Assembly (NCBI GenBank): GCA_029007645.1
Contig: JAQXIE010000048.1
Location: 1-58,277 of the forward strand
DNA length: 58,277 nt
Origin: Bacteroidales bacterium
GTDB taxonomy: Bacteria > Bacteroidota > Bacteroidia > Bacteroidales > Muribaculaceae
Direction: 5' to 3'
Both the position numbers and the translations under genes were made by a program. This document shows, one piece after another, positions 18,478 through 27,204 of the stretch (positions are counted from its first letter, which is position 1; every line of letters starts with the position of its first letter). The notes below the pieces were generated by a model that made no database searches, was not told the DNA's origin, and worked only from the letters and a program-made list of their open reading frames with translations.

Positions 18478-19065
18478 TTATTCCTCCTGCTCATGTTTGA
18501 GCCATTCGCGCGCGGTGACGCAGAGCTCGTCGTACCATTCCCGGCCGAACCGGGCTATCAGCGGGTCCTTCAGGAACTCGTAGGCGCGGACGCCAAGCTT
18601 GCGGCCCAGCCGCTCGGCGGGGCGGCATATTTTCCATTTATGCAGATTGACGGCCGTGAATCCGTCATATTCCTTGACTCTGACGGGGTAGAGGCGGCAG
18701 CTGATGGGCTTGACGTCCTGGGCCATCGCGCCCTGACGGCGGGCTTTCTCCAGGGCGCAGAGACAGAGGCCTCCAGGCTCGCGGCAGGTGAAGGCGCACT
18801 CGCAGCCGTTCACCAGCGCCGTCACGCGGTCGCCGTCGCGGTCGAAATAGTCCACGCCGTTCTCGCGCACCTCGCGCAGTCCCCCCGGAGTCATGAACGC
18901 CTCGGCCTGCGGCAATGCCGCACGTATCCGTTCGCTCTCCTCGGCCGTAAGCGGCGCGCCTTCGTCCCCCTCGATGCAACACGCCCCCAGGCATGAGTCA
19001 AGGTCGCATACAAAGTATTTCTCTATCAGATCGAGCGAAACAAGCGTGTTTTGTATCTGCAGCAT
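18478..19065 (-). CDS. DUF3109 family Cys-cluster protein
   Basis: 195 residues from the Met at 19065 (MLQIQNTLVSLDLIEKYFVC), the start that matches the family; a longer frame to 19191 would run into the upstream gene. Cys-rich motifs are CDLDSCLGACC near the N-terminus, NGCECAFTCREPGGLCLC in the middle and KPISCRLYPVRV. They resemble YkgJ-type zinc or iron-sulfur cluster proteins. The function is unknown. It sits between the T9SS plug-like gene and cls. Confidence 0.85.
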   Translation of the reverse strand: MLQIQNTLVSLDLIEKYFVCDLDSCLGACCIEGDEGAPLTAEESERIRAALPQAEAFMTPGGLREVRENGVDYFDRDGDRVTALVNGCECAFTCREPGGLCLCALEKARRQGAMAQDVKPISCRLYPVRVKEYDGFTAVNLHKWKICRPAERLGRKLGVRAYEFLKDPLIARFGREWYDELCVTAREWLKHEQEE

Positions 19066-19094
19066 TCCGTTTGCGTTGTTTATCGGTTGTTGAC

Positions 19095-20339
19095 TCAGGG
19101 CAATATCAGCTGATGGCCTATCAGGCGGTCGGCGCGGTCGCCGGGACGGCGTTCCCATAGGTAGACATCGTATTGGTTCTGCGTCTGCCATTTGTCGCCG
19201 TCAAGTTGCCTGAAGGTGCCGTCGGGCAGTTTCATCACATATCTGTAATTGTAGGCACCCTGTTTCAGCGGCAATTGCAGTTCATAGCTGTTGGTCTGCC
19301 GCGAGTATTCCATCCGGTTGGCGTCGGTCATCGCGCCCTGGGTCATCTCGCCGACCACATATATCTCGGCCCCCGGCATCTTGCCCGTGTGCAGCCGGAA
19401 ATGCACCGTGATATAGTCCGCGCCGATATTGGAATCGGTTGCGTTCCATTCACGCACCAGAAACCGGCCGTGCTGTGTCTGGTCATAGACGTAGTCGTCA
19501 TAGGCCCGGGGCTCGTCCGGGCGAAGCCACACGTGGTAATTGCTGCCCATATAACGCAGCGAGTCCACGTTCATCCCCGGGAACTGATTGGATACCGATT
19601 CGAACCGCCGGTACTCGTTGCCGGCCGGGAATATCAGCTGCGGATCGTGGTCGTAGATCAGCTCGTTGCCGCTGACGCGCATCGGCACGGGCAGGATCCG
19701 CGAGCTGTCGTACTCGTTGTTGCGTGTTATCTCCAGCTTATAGTCCTGGTAGGGATTGCCGCCGTCGCTGCGGTCCACGGTAGCTTTGAGCCATAACTGT
19801 TGCCATGTGTCGTTGTATCCCCGGTCGGTCCGGGCGTTGTAGCCTCCGCTTATCGCCGCCTCGTTCTGCGTCACCCTGAAGCGGCACTGCAGCAATGTGT
19901 CCTCGGGATCGTCCGGATCATACACCTGCAGCAGGTAATTGCCCGACCGCAGGATGGGCAGCTCCGGCGTGGGCAGCTCTATGCGGTAATTCACATAATG
20001 CACATATGTCGAGCTGCTGAAGGCGAAGTCCTCGATACGCCGGGCGTTGAACCCGTCGACATATTCCAAATCCACTAATGCCGAGGGCTGCCAGTCGGCA
20101 TTGCAATGCACCAGGCGCCATTCCAGCCAGGAATTGTCTTCGCCGATCTCGTCGAACAGTATCTCCAGCCGGTCGTCGCTCCCCATGCGCAGCACGGGCG
20201 CGGCGTCGAAATTGTCCGGATTCCAGACCTTCAGCGTCTTGAAGCGGGGCGAGAAGATGCGCTCCGACGTGTCCATGCCCCACAGGCACGGCACACAGAT
20301 CAGCATCAGCATCAGGAGCAGTGAATAGATTCGGGACAT
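19095..20339 (-). CDS. DUF5103 / type IX secretion plug-like protein
   Basis: 414 residues with a signal peptide (SRIYSLLLMLMLICVPCLWG). The body matches the DUF5103 family, renamed T9SS plug after the protein that seals the periplasmic side of the SprA outer-membrane translocon. Visible family-like stretches are NSWLEWRLVHCNADWQPS, NYRIELPTPELPILRSGNYL, NYHVWLRPDEPRAYDDYVYD and GAYNYRYVMKLPDG. It starts 1 nt after ung. Its role is inferred from the family; the T9SS core operon at 48.8-55.7 kb supports it. Confidence 0.8.
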   Translation of the reverse strand: MSRIYSLLLMLMLICVPCLWGMDTSERIFSPRFKTLKVWNPDNFDAAPVLRMGSDDRLEILFDEIGEDNSWLEWRLVHCNADWQPSALVDLEYVDGFNARRIEDFAFSSSTYVHYVNYRIELPTPELPILRSGNYLLQVYDPDDPEDTLLQCRFRVTQNEAAISGGYNARTDRGYNDTWQQLWLKATVDRSDGGNPYQDYKLEITRNNEYDSSRILPVPMRVSGNELIYDHDPQLIFPAGNEYRRFESVSNQFPGMNVDSLRYMGSNYHVWLRPDEPRAYDDYVYDQTQHGRFLVREWNATDSNIGADYITVHFRLHTGKMPGAEIYVVGEMTQGAMTDANRMEYSRQTNSYELQLPLKQGAYNYRYVMKLPDGTFRQLDGDKWQTQNQYDVYLWERRPGDRADRLIGHQLILP

Positions 20340-20340
20340 A

Positions 20341-21009
20341 TCACCAGTTTATAGTCGTTTTGCCGTGGGCGGCGAGGTATTGGTTCGCGCGGCTGAATTG
20401 ATGGTTGCCGAAGAACCCGCGATGAGCCGAAAGGGGGGAGGGGTGTACGCAGCTCATCACCAGATGCCGGCTGCGGTCGATGAACTCACCCCGGCGGATG
20501 GCATCCGATCCCCAGAGCAGGAACACCAGGTTCTCGCGCTCGGTGGCGAGCTTGCGTATCGCTGCTTCGGTGAAGCGCTCCCAGCCGATGCCGCTGTGCG
20601 AGCGCGGCTCATGCTCGCGCACCGTCAGCGTCGAGTTGAGCAGCAGCACACCCTGACGCGCCCAGCGCGTCAGGTCGCCGTTGGCCGGTATCGGTGCCCC
20701 GGTGTCGGCGTTGACCTCCTTGAAGATGTTCTGCAGCGACGGAGGAATCCGTACGCCGTCATTCACCGAGAACGCCAGCCCGTTGGCCTGCCCCGGTCCG
20801 TGATACGGGTCCTGTCCGATGATGACAACCTTCACCTTGTCGAAGGGCGTCTGATCGAATGCCGCGAAAATCTCCGGCCCCGGCGGGTAACAGTGACGTC
20901 CCGTCGTGCCGTATTCCTCATGAACTTTACTGACGAGTTGTCGGAAATAATCCCGGTCGAACTCATCGGCCAGAACACATCGCCAACTTTCTTCCATACG
21001 CACATCCAT
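20341..21009 (-). CDS. ung: Uracil-DNA glycosylase, family 1
   Basis: Base-excision repair enzyme removing uracil from DNA. 222 residues with the catalytic water-activating motif GQDPYHGPGQANGLAFSV (Asp67), VLLLNSTLTVRE, FLLWGSDA and the Leu-loop HPSPLSAHRGF. The start MDVRMEESW agrees with my memory of Bacteroides homologues. A TAATTTTG element at 21014-21021 leaves almost no leader. First gene of an operon with the plug-like gene, DUF3109 and cls. Confidence 0.95.
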   Translation of the reverse strand: MDVRMEESWRCVLADEFDRDYFRQLVSKVHEEYGTTGRHCYPPGPEIFAAFDQTPFDKVKVVIIGQDPYHGPGQANGLAFSVNDGVRIPPSLQNIFKEVNADTGAPIPANGDLTRWARQGVLLLNSTLTVREHEPRSHSGIGWERFTEAAIRKLATERENLVFLLWGSDAIRRGEFIDRSRHLVMSCVHPSPLSAHRGFFGNHQFSRANQYLAAHGKTTINW

Positions 21010-21013
21010 ACCA

Positions 21014-21021
21014 CAAAATTA
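21014..21021 (-). promoter_or_regulatory. Putative -7 element for ung
   Basis: TAATTTTG on the minus strand fits the Bacteroidetes TAnnTTTG consensus. No clear -33 TTG was found, and the spacing would make the mRNA nearly leaderless. Confidence 0.4.
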
Positions 21022-21054
21022 GCGAAAAAATATGGATATTCGCAGAAAAATCAT

Positions 21055-21062
21055 TAAATTTG
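21055..21062 (+). promoter_or_regulatory. Putative -7 element for tRNA-Arg
   Basis: TAAATTTG ends 19 nt before the tRNA 5' end. It fits TAnnTTTG; the -33 region is weak. Confidence 0.5.
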
Positions 21063-21081
21063 CAACTCAAAACGAGAGAAC

Positions 21082-21156
21082 GTCTCCGTAGTTCAATGGA
21101 TAGAATATCGGATTCCGGTTCCGACGATTACGGTTCGACTCCGTACGGGGATACCA
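21082..21156 (+). tRNA. tRNA-Arg (anticodon CCG), CCA encoded
   Basis: Complete cloverleaf read by hand: acceptor 21082-21088 with 21146-21152 (two G-U pairs), D stem GTTC/GAAT, anticodon stem TCGGA/TCCGA with loop TTCCGGT (anticodon CCG at 21115-21117), 4-nt variable loop, T stem TACGG/CCGTA with loop TTCGACT, discriminator A, then CCA at 21154-21156. It decodes CGG. Confidence 0.93.
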
Positions 21157-21190
21157 GACGGCCTTTGCAAGCACGCTTGCAACGGCCGTC
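21157..21190 (+). terminator. Strong hairpin directly after tRNA-Arg
   Basis: GACGGCC/GGCCGTC and TTGCAAG/CTTGCAA stems separated by one mismatch, with a CACG loop, start at the first base after CCA. The tail CCTTGTAT is not T-rich, so it may be a processing or factor-dependent termination hairpin. A small CCTTG/CAAGG hairpin follows at 21191-21205. Nothing else is recognised up to 21267. Confidence 0.5.
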
Positions 21191-21267
21191 CCTTGTATAT
21201 CAAGGCGCGGAACTGAACGGCAAAAGCAACTATCGCTTGATATCTTTATAATTCCAGTTATTGATAT

Positions 21268-21299
21268 AACGAGGGCTGCGTCGCGACGCAGCCCTCGTT
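21268..21299. terminator. Long perfect palindrome after the discoidin gene
   Basis: AACGAGGGCTGCGTC (21268-21282) / GACGCAGCCCTCGTT (21285-21299) form a 15-bp GC-rich stem, 21 nt beyond the stop of the minus-strand gene at 21321. It probably terminates that gene and shields it from tRNA-Arg transcription. Confidence 0.65.
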
Positions 21300-21320
21300 T
21301 CAGTAGATTATTCGGGTTGG

Positions 21321-24300
21321 TTATTTCCTGACGATGCGTGTGGCTTTGCCGTTTGCACGGACCACATAGATGCCGGGGGTCAGGGCGTCGATGGCATCGT
21401 TGATGCCATTGTTGCCTGCTGCCACGCGGTAGCCGTCAACCGAGTAGATCTCGTATGCACCATCGGCGATCACGTTGTCAACCGAGGTTGCCAGCCCTTG
21501 CTTCAAGTCCACGGTCAGAACCACCGGCTGTGGAACAGCCACATGCTGCATGTGTACGGCAGCTGCGCGGCCCTTGTCGGTGCTCGGCACCGTTATGGCA
21601 TTCTCCTGACCCGGGAAGATGGTTAGCGTGCGGCCCTCGCTGAAGGTGGGCGTGCCATCCTCGGCAACCGATGCAACGGGTGCAAGCAGCAGCGGATACT
21701 CCGTGGTGAAGATTGCCTCTACCTCATGTGTCTCGGGAGTCTCAGCGGCTTCAAGCGTCTCGCGGGGAGTCGTCGAGATGTGGTCAAGACGAACCTCATA
21801 GATTCCGCCGTCGAATGCCATCCATCCGGGGTTGGTATCCAGCGAGCTGCCCAACCCACTTTCGGGTAAGCCAAGGTGCGTGGGAAGACCGTTCGCAACG
21901 AAATTCTCAGCATTCGAGTTGAGCTGATCCTCATGGTTCGAAGAAGAAGCCTTAACACCGATTATGGCGTTCAGATCGTTCTTGGTCACGGGGAAGCTCA
22001 TATAAGCGGCCCATGCGCCCTGCTCGAGATCCGTACGGTTTTCATCACCCCATGCCACAGCGTAATCGGGAGTGAACTCTGCGGGAACAGCGCTGGTCAG
22101 CAGGTTGATGCCGTCGGATGCAGAAGCCGTGATAGCATCATCAAGCAGATTTACGGTATTGGCGGCATCGGACTGCGACTCACCGCGACGGGTGCCAAGC
22201 GTGTAGGTTACGGTTACATCAGCCTGTACGTTCAGTGCATCGCCGAGTGCTTCGTGCTCCAGTTTAAGGCTGCTGAAGTTTTTCGTTGACTCTACCGAAC
22301 CGACTTTAGTCGGAAGCTCCAGATAGTCGAGGCTTGCAGCGTGTGCATTAGCAAGAGCCGGAACAGCGCCTTCAATTTCCTTAGGCATAGTGGCTACGTA
22401 GTTTATGGTCTCTCCGTTCAGATCCAGGGTAGTGGCATATTCCACATCCCAGGTGCGCAGAACGTCGTCGATGACGCGCAGACCCGAGTAAGAACCTCGC
22501 AGGCTTGCCACGTTGGCCTTCATGAACTTCGAGCCATGACCGCCGAACGCCTCGTTGTGATCGTAGGCGAATGTGAGACCTTCGAGATTCTCGAATGTTG
22601 CCTCCACGGCCTTGATCGCGATATTCAGCGGATCGAAGCTCATCTTCGGAACTACAAGCTGTGTACGGTCGGAGTTGTTCAACTCGATGTCGTTTAACTG
22701 GACCAGATTTTCGATGCTGCCCTGCATCGGTACGGCCTTGGCCATATAAACCTTGCTCGGATCGGCGTTGTGGATTCTGATCTCGGGAATCATACCGTAG
22801 ATGGCATCCTCGTCACCCTCGGCCTGAGTTGCAGGCTCATCAGCCTTTACGAACAGCTCGGACTTCGTCTTGAATGTAGCGGGCAGTGTCATCTTGTAGG
22901 CACCATCCGCGAGCGTACCCTGAATATTCTGTACAGTACCGTCCTTGTCAACGTATGAAACGGAGGTGTTCGCATCAACGGCTGCAATATCCTGCTTCAG
23001 CCACATCTGGCTCGATGCGTCCGAAGGATCGTACGCGGGATTCAGCTTCTGAGCTACAATCTGTACCTCGTAACCCTTGACCTTCTGCAGAAGTTCCTTC
23101 ATGTCGGCCAGCTCGGCCTCGGTGAAGTTGGCTGTGTCGAAATTATTATCTACAGCCAGGTCGAACGAGTAGTACGGATTGTTGTTCGTTTCCTCGGCGA
23201 GCGTGGTTCCTGCTGCATCTTCATATTTCAGCTGCTTCAGCTTGAGAGGCATCACGGTCTTGTTCAGCTTACCGTAGATGGCAGACTCATGCATCTTGAT
23301 ACCCCACTGGGTAGCGGGCTTGGTGAACTTGATACGGACTGCAGCGATATTGTTCCAAGGCTTGATGTGATCCAGGAACTGGCTCCTGAACGACTCCTCG
23401 TTCACAGCATTTCCGCGGATGTCATAGAATGTACCGCCGTTGGCTGTGGCCTTCGTGTAGTCCTCCATTGTGTAGAGGATGGGGTTACCCTCTGCATCGG
23501 CGCGGTATACGCGGTGCGTCTCCTTCTGGCCAACACCCATCCATGGCATCTGCTGGAATATGCAGCCGGGTTCGGTTACCCACTTGTCTATGATCTTACC
23601 CTCGTTGGGATTCAGAACGGGATGACCTTGATCATCACGTTCGAAAGTGCCATCGTCTTTCAGTTTGTACTTGCCTTCACAGTAGAGGAACTGTACCTCG
23701 TAGTCTCGCGGGCTGGCACCCTCGAACTTGAATCCGAGCATGTCGAGTTCCATAGCGTAACGATCGGCCTTCTTGTTGGTCTGGTTATAATCCTCGCCAC
23801 GGTAGTCGATGTAGAGGATCCAGGGTTCCTTATTCGGGTCGATTTCGCCCGTCTTGTGGTTGGTGCGGACATCGAAGTCGGCGGGATACTTGTAGTTCAC
23901 GTCGAAGTTTTCGCCGTCGCTATAGTAACCTACACACCAGTAGTTGTTGAAGTTATCGTCCGAAGCAGCCTGAGGAGCTTTGGTCAGGTCGTTCAGGTCG
24001 CGGTCGCCAGTGGGTGCGCTGAAATACGCGGGTGTGTAGCCCTCAGGTATATCGCCCTTACCGTTCTTGGCACCACCGGCAGCGAGCCAGAGGTTGTAGT
24101 CAAACGGTATGTCGGTGTTTTGACCGTCGATGGTATAAACCTTGAAGTAGGCTACCTGATCCTTGTCAGCGCCGTCGTAACCATTGCCCCAGTACTGGCC
24201 GATGGTCATCGGCTTGCCGTCGCGAAGCACGATCTTACCCTCGTTCTCCCAGTTGCCGGTGCCCTTGGCGTTGTCGTAGGCGTAAGCGTAACGGTTGATG

Positions 24301-26915
24301 TTGTTCTGCTCGGAGATAACCAATACCTTGAGGTGCTCCGATTCCTGGCCGTTAACCTTGGCGTAAACTTCCTCGGTACCCAGTCCGTCGGCATTGTACT
24401 CATAGATGGGCCATCTGTTGTTGCGCCAGTTTACGGTACCGGCATTGGCAGTGCCCTCGGCATTCACGCTGTAATCGCGCGGAAGCTCGGTCTCCACGCC
24501 GTTCGCCTTCTTGAACATCTTCACATCACCCTCGAGAGCGTATTCCACACCGAAGCAGTCTACTGCCAGATAGGAGAAGTGAAGCTTGTTGCCGGAGCTG
24601 ACGCCCTTTGACGTAACGATCCAGTCGTTGTCCGACGCACGGTCCCTTGCGTTCGAACGGTCGAACTCGGGAGAGGTCGTCTTCAGAACGCGGGTGGCGG
24701 TAAAGTTATCGCTCAGCGCTTTGCCTTCGGCGTCCTGGAAGTCGGGACCGCCGACGCGGATCTCGGATATAACGATGTCGCCGGGTGTGCCGTCAGCCTG
24801 TGCACGTGCATTGTCGAACACGAATTTCAGATAACGGTATTCCTTGCCTTCGGTATTGAAGATATGGCGGTCGGATGCTCCGAATGCCAGATTGTTGTCG
24901 GACATCGTGTAGACCTCGGTCCAGTCTGAGTTGTTGAGAGGATATTTCTCGTCAGTTTCGGCGCTCGAGGCATAAACCTTGTAATCGCCACACTGCACAT
25001 GCCAGTCGCCCTGAACGCCGCCGGATGTGGCGAAATCCAGATTGAACTCGTTGATGTTGAGGTTGTGGCCCAGGTCGAGAACAATCATCGGTTTTTCCTC
25101 CTTGGCCAGGCTCTCCGAAGTGATCTGCCATGCCATCCAGTCGCCGTCGATCATGCTGCCGGGGCCGGAAGCGCCGTTCGTCGGGGTGTTGGCGTAGATC
25201 TTCACGCTCGGGTTACCGCGTGTGAAACCGTTATCCCTGGGATTTCCGGGATAGGTGTTGAAGTCGCTGTAGAAACGACGGGCAATGTTGACGTCCTTTT
25301 CCCAGTTCTCGGTAGTAACCTCCACCTGAGTAGTAGCTTCAAAGGTATTGCCGTTACCATCCTTCCAGGAAACCTGAACAGGGGCGATACCTCTCTTCTT
25401 ACCTCTTACCTGAGTCTTAGTATCGGGATTGACATACTCAATAACATCAGAATTCTCCGGAAGAGTAACAACGGCGCCTTCCAAAGCGTCCTCACCATAT
25501 ACTTTCTTGCCGTCGGTAATTGTGTAGCCGACAACCTTGTAATCGTAGTTGGGAAGACCCTCTTTCTTGTTCCAGGTAATCACCTTGGGCGAGAACTCAA
25601 TGCCGTCGTATGCGAATGCCTGGTTGTCAGGTCCATATAAATGAAGCTCATTCAATCTGGCTCCCCAGTCAGAGGTATAGATTTTCTTGACGATAATCTT
25701 CATGTAACGTACGTCTGAAATGGTAGCCGGCAGATAGATATCATCGGTGAAATTTGCGTTCTCGTTGCTTGCCGTGTAATCATAATCCGCGCCCTCGATA
25801 TGGTTCTTATCCTTGTCGAGGAACTGGAATGTAGCTTCCTTAATGGTAGCCATAGTATTCAGGACTCGCATTGCCGAGATGTTGCAATCGCGAACCAGAT
25901 CGATAGTCATCTGGACATCTCCGCTAATGGTCTTCTTGTCATCGGCGGTGTAATCGGTAAGAACATTGTCGTTCCAACCGCCCTGATCTGTTTCAATACC
26001 ATTGACAATTTTGTTAGGATCTTTGTCGTAATTCGCTGCTCCCGACGGAGCTGGAGTGACATCGATCACCTTGGATTTCCACGGACCGTAGGAGTACACG
26101 ATACAGTTCATTTCATCTATCGGCTGGATGACGCTGAACAGGGTAGCGTCCATTTCTTTACTGCCGAACTTAAATGAAAGGTCGCAGTTGCCAACAACGG
26201 TACCCATGGCATTTTTGCCATCGGTAATAGTAATTAAATCAGGGTTTCCCGAAGAGACGACGATATTGTTGGTTTCGCCCAGCAGGACTCCGTCTTTGTA
26301 AAGACGAGCCTTCAATGGCGAATTGACACCCTTGACCAAGGTCTGGCCGCCGGTCAGGGTGTTGTAAAGCGTTCCGTTAGTGGCGTTTGCGCCATCAGTA
26401 TATAGTTTAATGTTCCTGAAACGTATTCCCCATGGGCCGTTCTTTGTGAACCTGATTCTCAGATAGCGACCCGTCAGGGTCTTGCCGAACACATGTTCCT
26501 TATCCCCGGTCCCGTCATTTGTTAGGTCAACTGTGTTGTTTTGATCAACAACAGTGGTGTTGTCAGGCTTTTCATCGAACATGTCGATGGAGTATCCTGT
26601 TGCATAGGCGCCTTCCCAGTTCAATGTGATTGCGTCTACTGCTACGGATGATCCAAGATCAACGAACCACATGACTTTGCCGTCGATGTTCTCATTCTGA
26701 TCCGGCCTGTAACCATCCCATCCGGCATAATTGCCGTTAGCGAGGGCGCTATTGCCGTCATCCGCGGATCCTTTATTCCCATTTTGGATGGAGGGATCCG
26801 TGTAGAACCATTCCGATGCCTTTGACAAGTCAGTCAGAAGCATGGTATCGCTAAGGGCTGACGCATTGAGCATGGTCATAATGCACAATGCTGTCATTAG
26901 CAATATTTTTCGCAT
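21321..26915 (-). CDS. Giant secreted discoidin-domain protein with T9SS-type C-terminus
   Basis: 1864 residues. A signal peptide (KILLMTALCIMTMLNASALS) is followed by several discoidin/F5/8 type C-like jelly-roll segments. The first is near residues 30-175 (VMWFVDLGSSVAVDAITLNW and GRYLRIRFT), the second near 300-435 (MTIDLVRDCNISAMRVLN, RYMKIIVKKIY), the third near 560-735 (MIVLDLGHNLNINEFNLDF, YRYLKFVF). Ig-like linkers and a long unassigned middle follow. The last 60 or so residues (GAYEIYSVDGYRV, LTPGIYVVRANGKATRIVRK) have the form of a T9SS type A sorting domain. No catalytic module is recognised, so carbohydrate or matrix binding at the cell surface is the best guess. It is a single-gene unit. 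Confidence 0.85.
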   Translation of the reverse strand: MRKILLMTALCIMTMLNASALSDTMLLTDLSKASEWFYTDPSIQNGNKGSADDGNSALANGNYAGWDGYRPDQNENIDGKVMWFVDLGSSVAVDAITLNWEGAYATGYSIDMFDEKPDNTTVVDQNNTVDLTNDGTGDKEHVFGKTLTGRYLRIRFTKNGPWGIRFRNIKLYTDGANATNGTLYNTLTGGQTLVKGVNSPLKARLYKDGVLLGETNNIVVSSGNPDLITITDGKNAMGTVVGNCDLSFKFGSKEMDATLFSVIQPIDEMNCIVYSYGPWKSKVIDVTPAPSGAANYDKDPNKIVNGIETDQGGWNDNVLTDYTADDKKTISGDVQMTIDLVRDCNISAMRVLNTMATIKEATFQFLDKDKNHIEGADYDYTASNENANFTDDIYLPATISDVRYMKIIVKKIYTSDWGARLNELHLYGPDNQAFAYDGIEFSPKVITWNKKEGLPNYDYKVVGYTITDGKKVYGEDALEGAVVTLPENSDVIEYVNPDTKTQVRGKKRGIAPVQVSWKDGNGNTFEATTQVEVTTENWEKDVNIARRFYSDFNTYPGNPRDNGFTRGNPSVKIYANTPTNGASGPGSMIDGDWMAWQITSESLAKEEKPMIVLDLGHNLNINEFNLDFATSGGVQGDWHVQCGDYKVYASSAETDEKYPLNNSDWTEVYTMSDNNLAFGASDRHIFNTEGKEYRYLKFVFDNARAQADGTPGDIVISEIRVGGPDFQDAEGKALSDNFTATRVLKTTSPEFDRSNARDRASDNDWIVTSKGVSSGNKLHFSYLAVDCFGVEYALEGDVKMFKKANGVETELPRDYSVNAEGTANAGTVNWRNNRWPIYEYNADGLGTEEVYAKVNGQESEHLKVLVISEQNNINRYAYAYDNAKGTGNWENEGKIVLRDGKPMTIGQYWGNGYDGADKDQVAYFKVYTIDGQNTDIPFDYNLWLAAGGAKNGKGDIPEGYTPAYFSAPTGDRDLNDLTKAPQAASDDNFNNYWCVGYYSDGENFDVNYKYPADFDVRTNHKTGEIDPNKEPWILYIDYRGEDYNQTNKKADRYAMELDMLGFKFEGASPRDYEVQFLYCEGKYKLKDDGTFERDDQGHPVLNPNEGKIIDKWVTEPGCIFQQMPWMGVGQKETHRVYRADAEGNPILYTMEDYTKATANGGTFYDIRGNAVNEESFRSQFLDHIKPWNNIAAVRIKFTKPATQWGIKMHESAIYGKLNKTVMPLKLKQLKYEDAAGTTLAEETNNNPYYSFDLAVDNNFDTANFTEAELADMKELLQKVKGYEVQIVAQKLNPAYDPSDASSQMWLKQDIAAVDANTSVSYVDKDGTVQNIQGTLADGAYKMTLPATFKTKSELFVKADEPATQAEGDEDAIYGMIPEIRIHNADPSKVYMAKAVPMQGSIENLVQLNDIELNNSDRTQLVVPKMSFDPLNIAIKAVEATFENLEGLTFAYDHNEAFGGHGSKFMKANVASLRGSYSGLRVIDDVLRTWDVEYATTLDLNGETINYVATMPKEIEGAVPALANAHAASLDYLELPTKVGSVESTKNFSSLKLEHEALGDALNVQADVTVTYTLGTRRGESQSDAANTVNLLDDAITASASDGINLLTSAVPAEFTPDYAVAWGDENRTDLEQGAWAAYMSFPVTKNDLNAIIGVKASSSNHEDQLNSNAENFVANGLPTHLGLPESGLGSSLDTNPGWMAFDGGIYEVRLDHISTTPRETLEAAETPETHEVEAIFTTEYPLLLAPVASVAEDGTPTFSEGRTLTIFPGQENAITVPSTDKGRAAAVHMQHVAVPQPVVLTVDLKQGLATSVDNVIADGAYEIYSVDGYRVAAGNNGINDAIDALTPGIYVVRANGKATRIVRK

Positions 26916-26960
26916 AATTAGTTAATTTGTTAGGTTATTGTGTGTTTGTTATTGTTATGT

Positions 26961-26993
26961 CAAATGTAATTCTAATAGTAATTGTCAGTTCAA
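26961..26993 (-). promoter_or_regulatory. Putative promoter of the discoidin gene
   Basis: Minus-strand TACATTTG (26961-26968) fits the TAnnTTTG -7 element, with TTG at 26991-26993 as -33 (22-nt spacer, slightly long). It predicts a leader of about 40 nt. Confidence 0.45.
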
Positions 26994-27005
26994 CGAATTA
27001 GAATT
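26968..27005. repeat. Inverted repeat overlapping the discoidin promoter
   Basis: AATTCTAAT (26968-26976) and ATTAGAATT (26997-27005) are perfect 9-bp inverted copies flanking the promoter spacer, a possible operator. The remainder of the AT-rich intergenic region 26916-27204 has no gene and no recognisable terminator for uvrD. Confidence 0.4.
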
Positions 27006-27016
27006 AGTAACGTCTG

Positions 27017-27058
27017 GATACAATTAACGTATTAGATACAATAAGTGTATGTAATACG
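27017..27058. repeat. Tandem and palindromic repeat upstream of the discoidin gene
   Basis: Two 18-bp direct copies begin GATACAAT (27017 and 27035; 13 of 18 identical). Overlapping them, CGTATTAGATACA (27028-27040) pairs with 27046-27058 with one mismatch. This is a candidate regulator-binding site located 50-90 bp upstream of the -7 element. Confidence 0.4.
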
Positions 27059-27204
27059 ATTCAGCTATTTTAACTTTCAAAATTAGTGATTTAATTCCCG
27101 ATTTCCAAATAAATCCCTGAAAAAGAATCGAAAATCTCCAGCAAATTATTAACTCCCGTTTCACAACGTGGAATTATTAGATTTCAAGGCATGCGAAATT
27201 TGTA

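Noticed and set aside
21157-21320. Possible attachment site or remnant of an integrated element after tRNA-Arg
   Set aside because: No integrase, no repeated tRNA 3' end and no flanking direct repeat were found; only hairpins.
23289-24611. 440-codon plus-strand frame inside the discoidin gene
   Set aside because: Antisense to a continuous 1864-codon gene with signal peptide and sorting domain.
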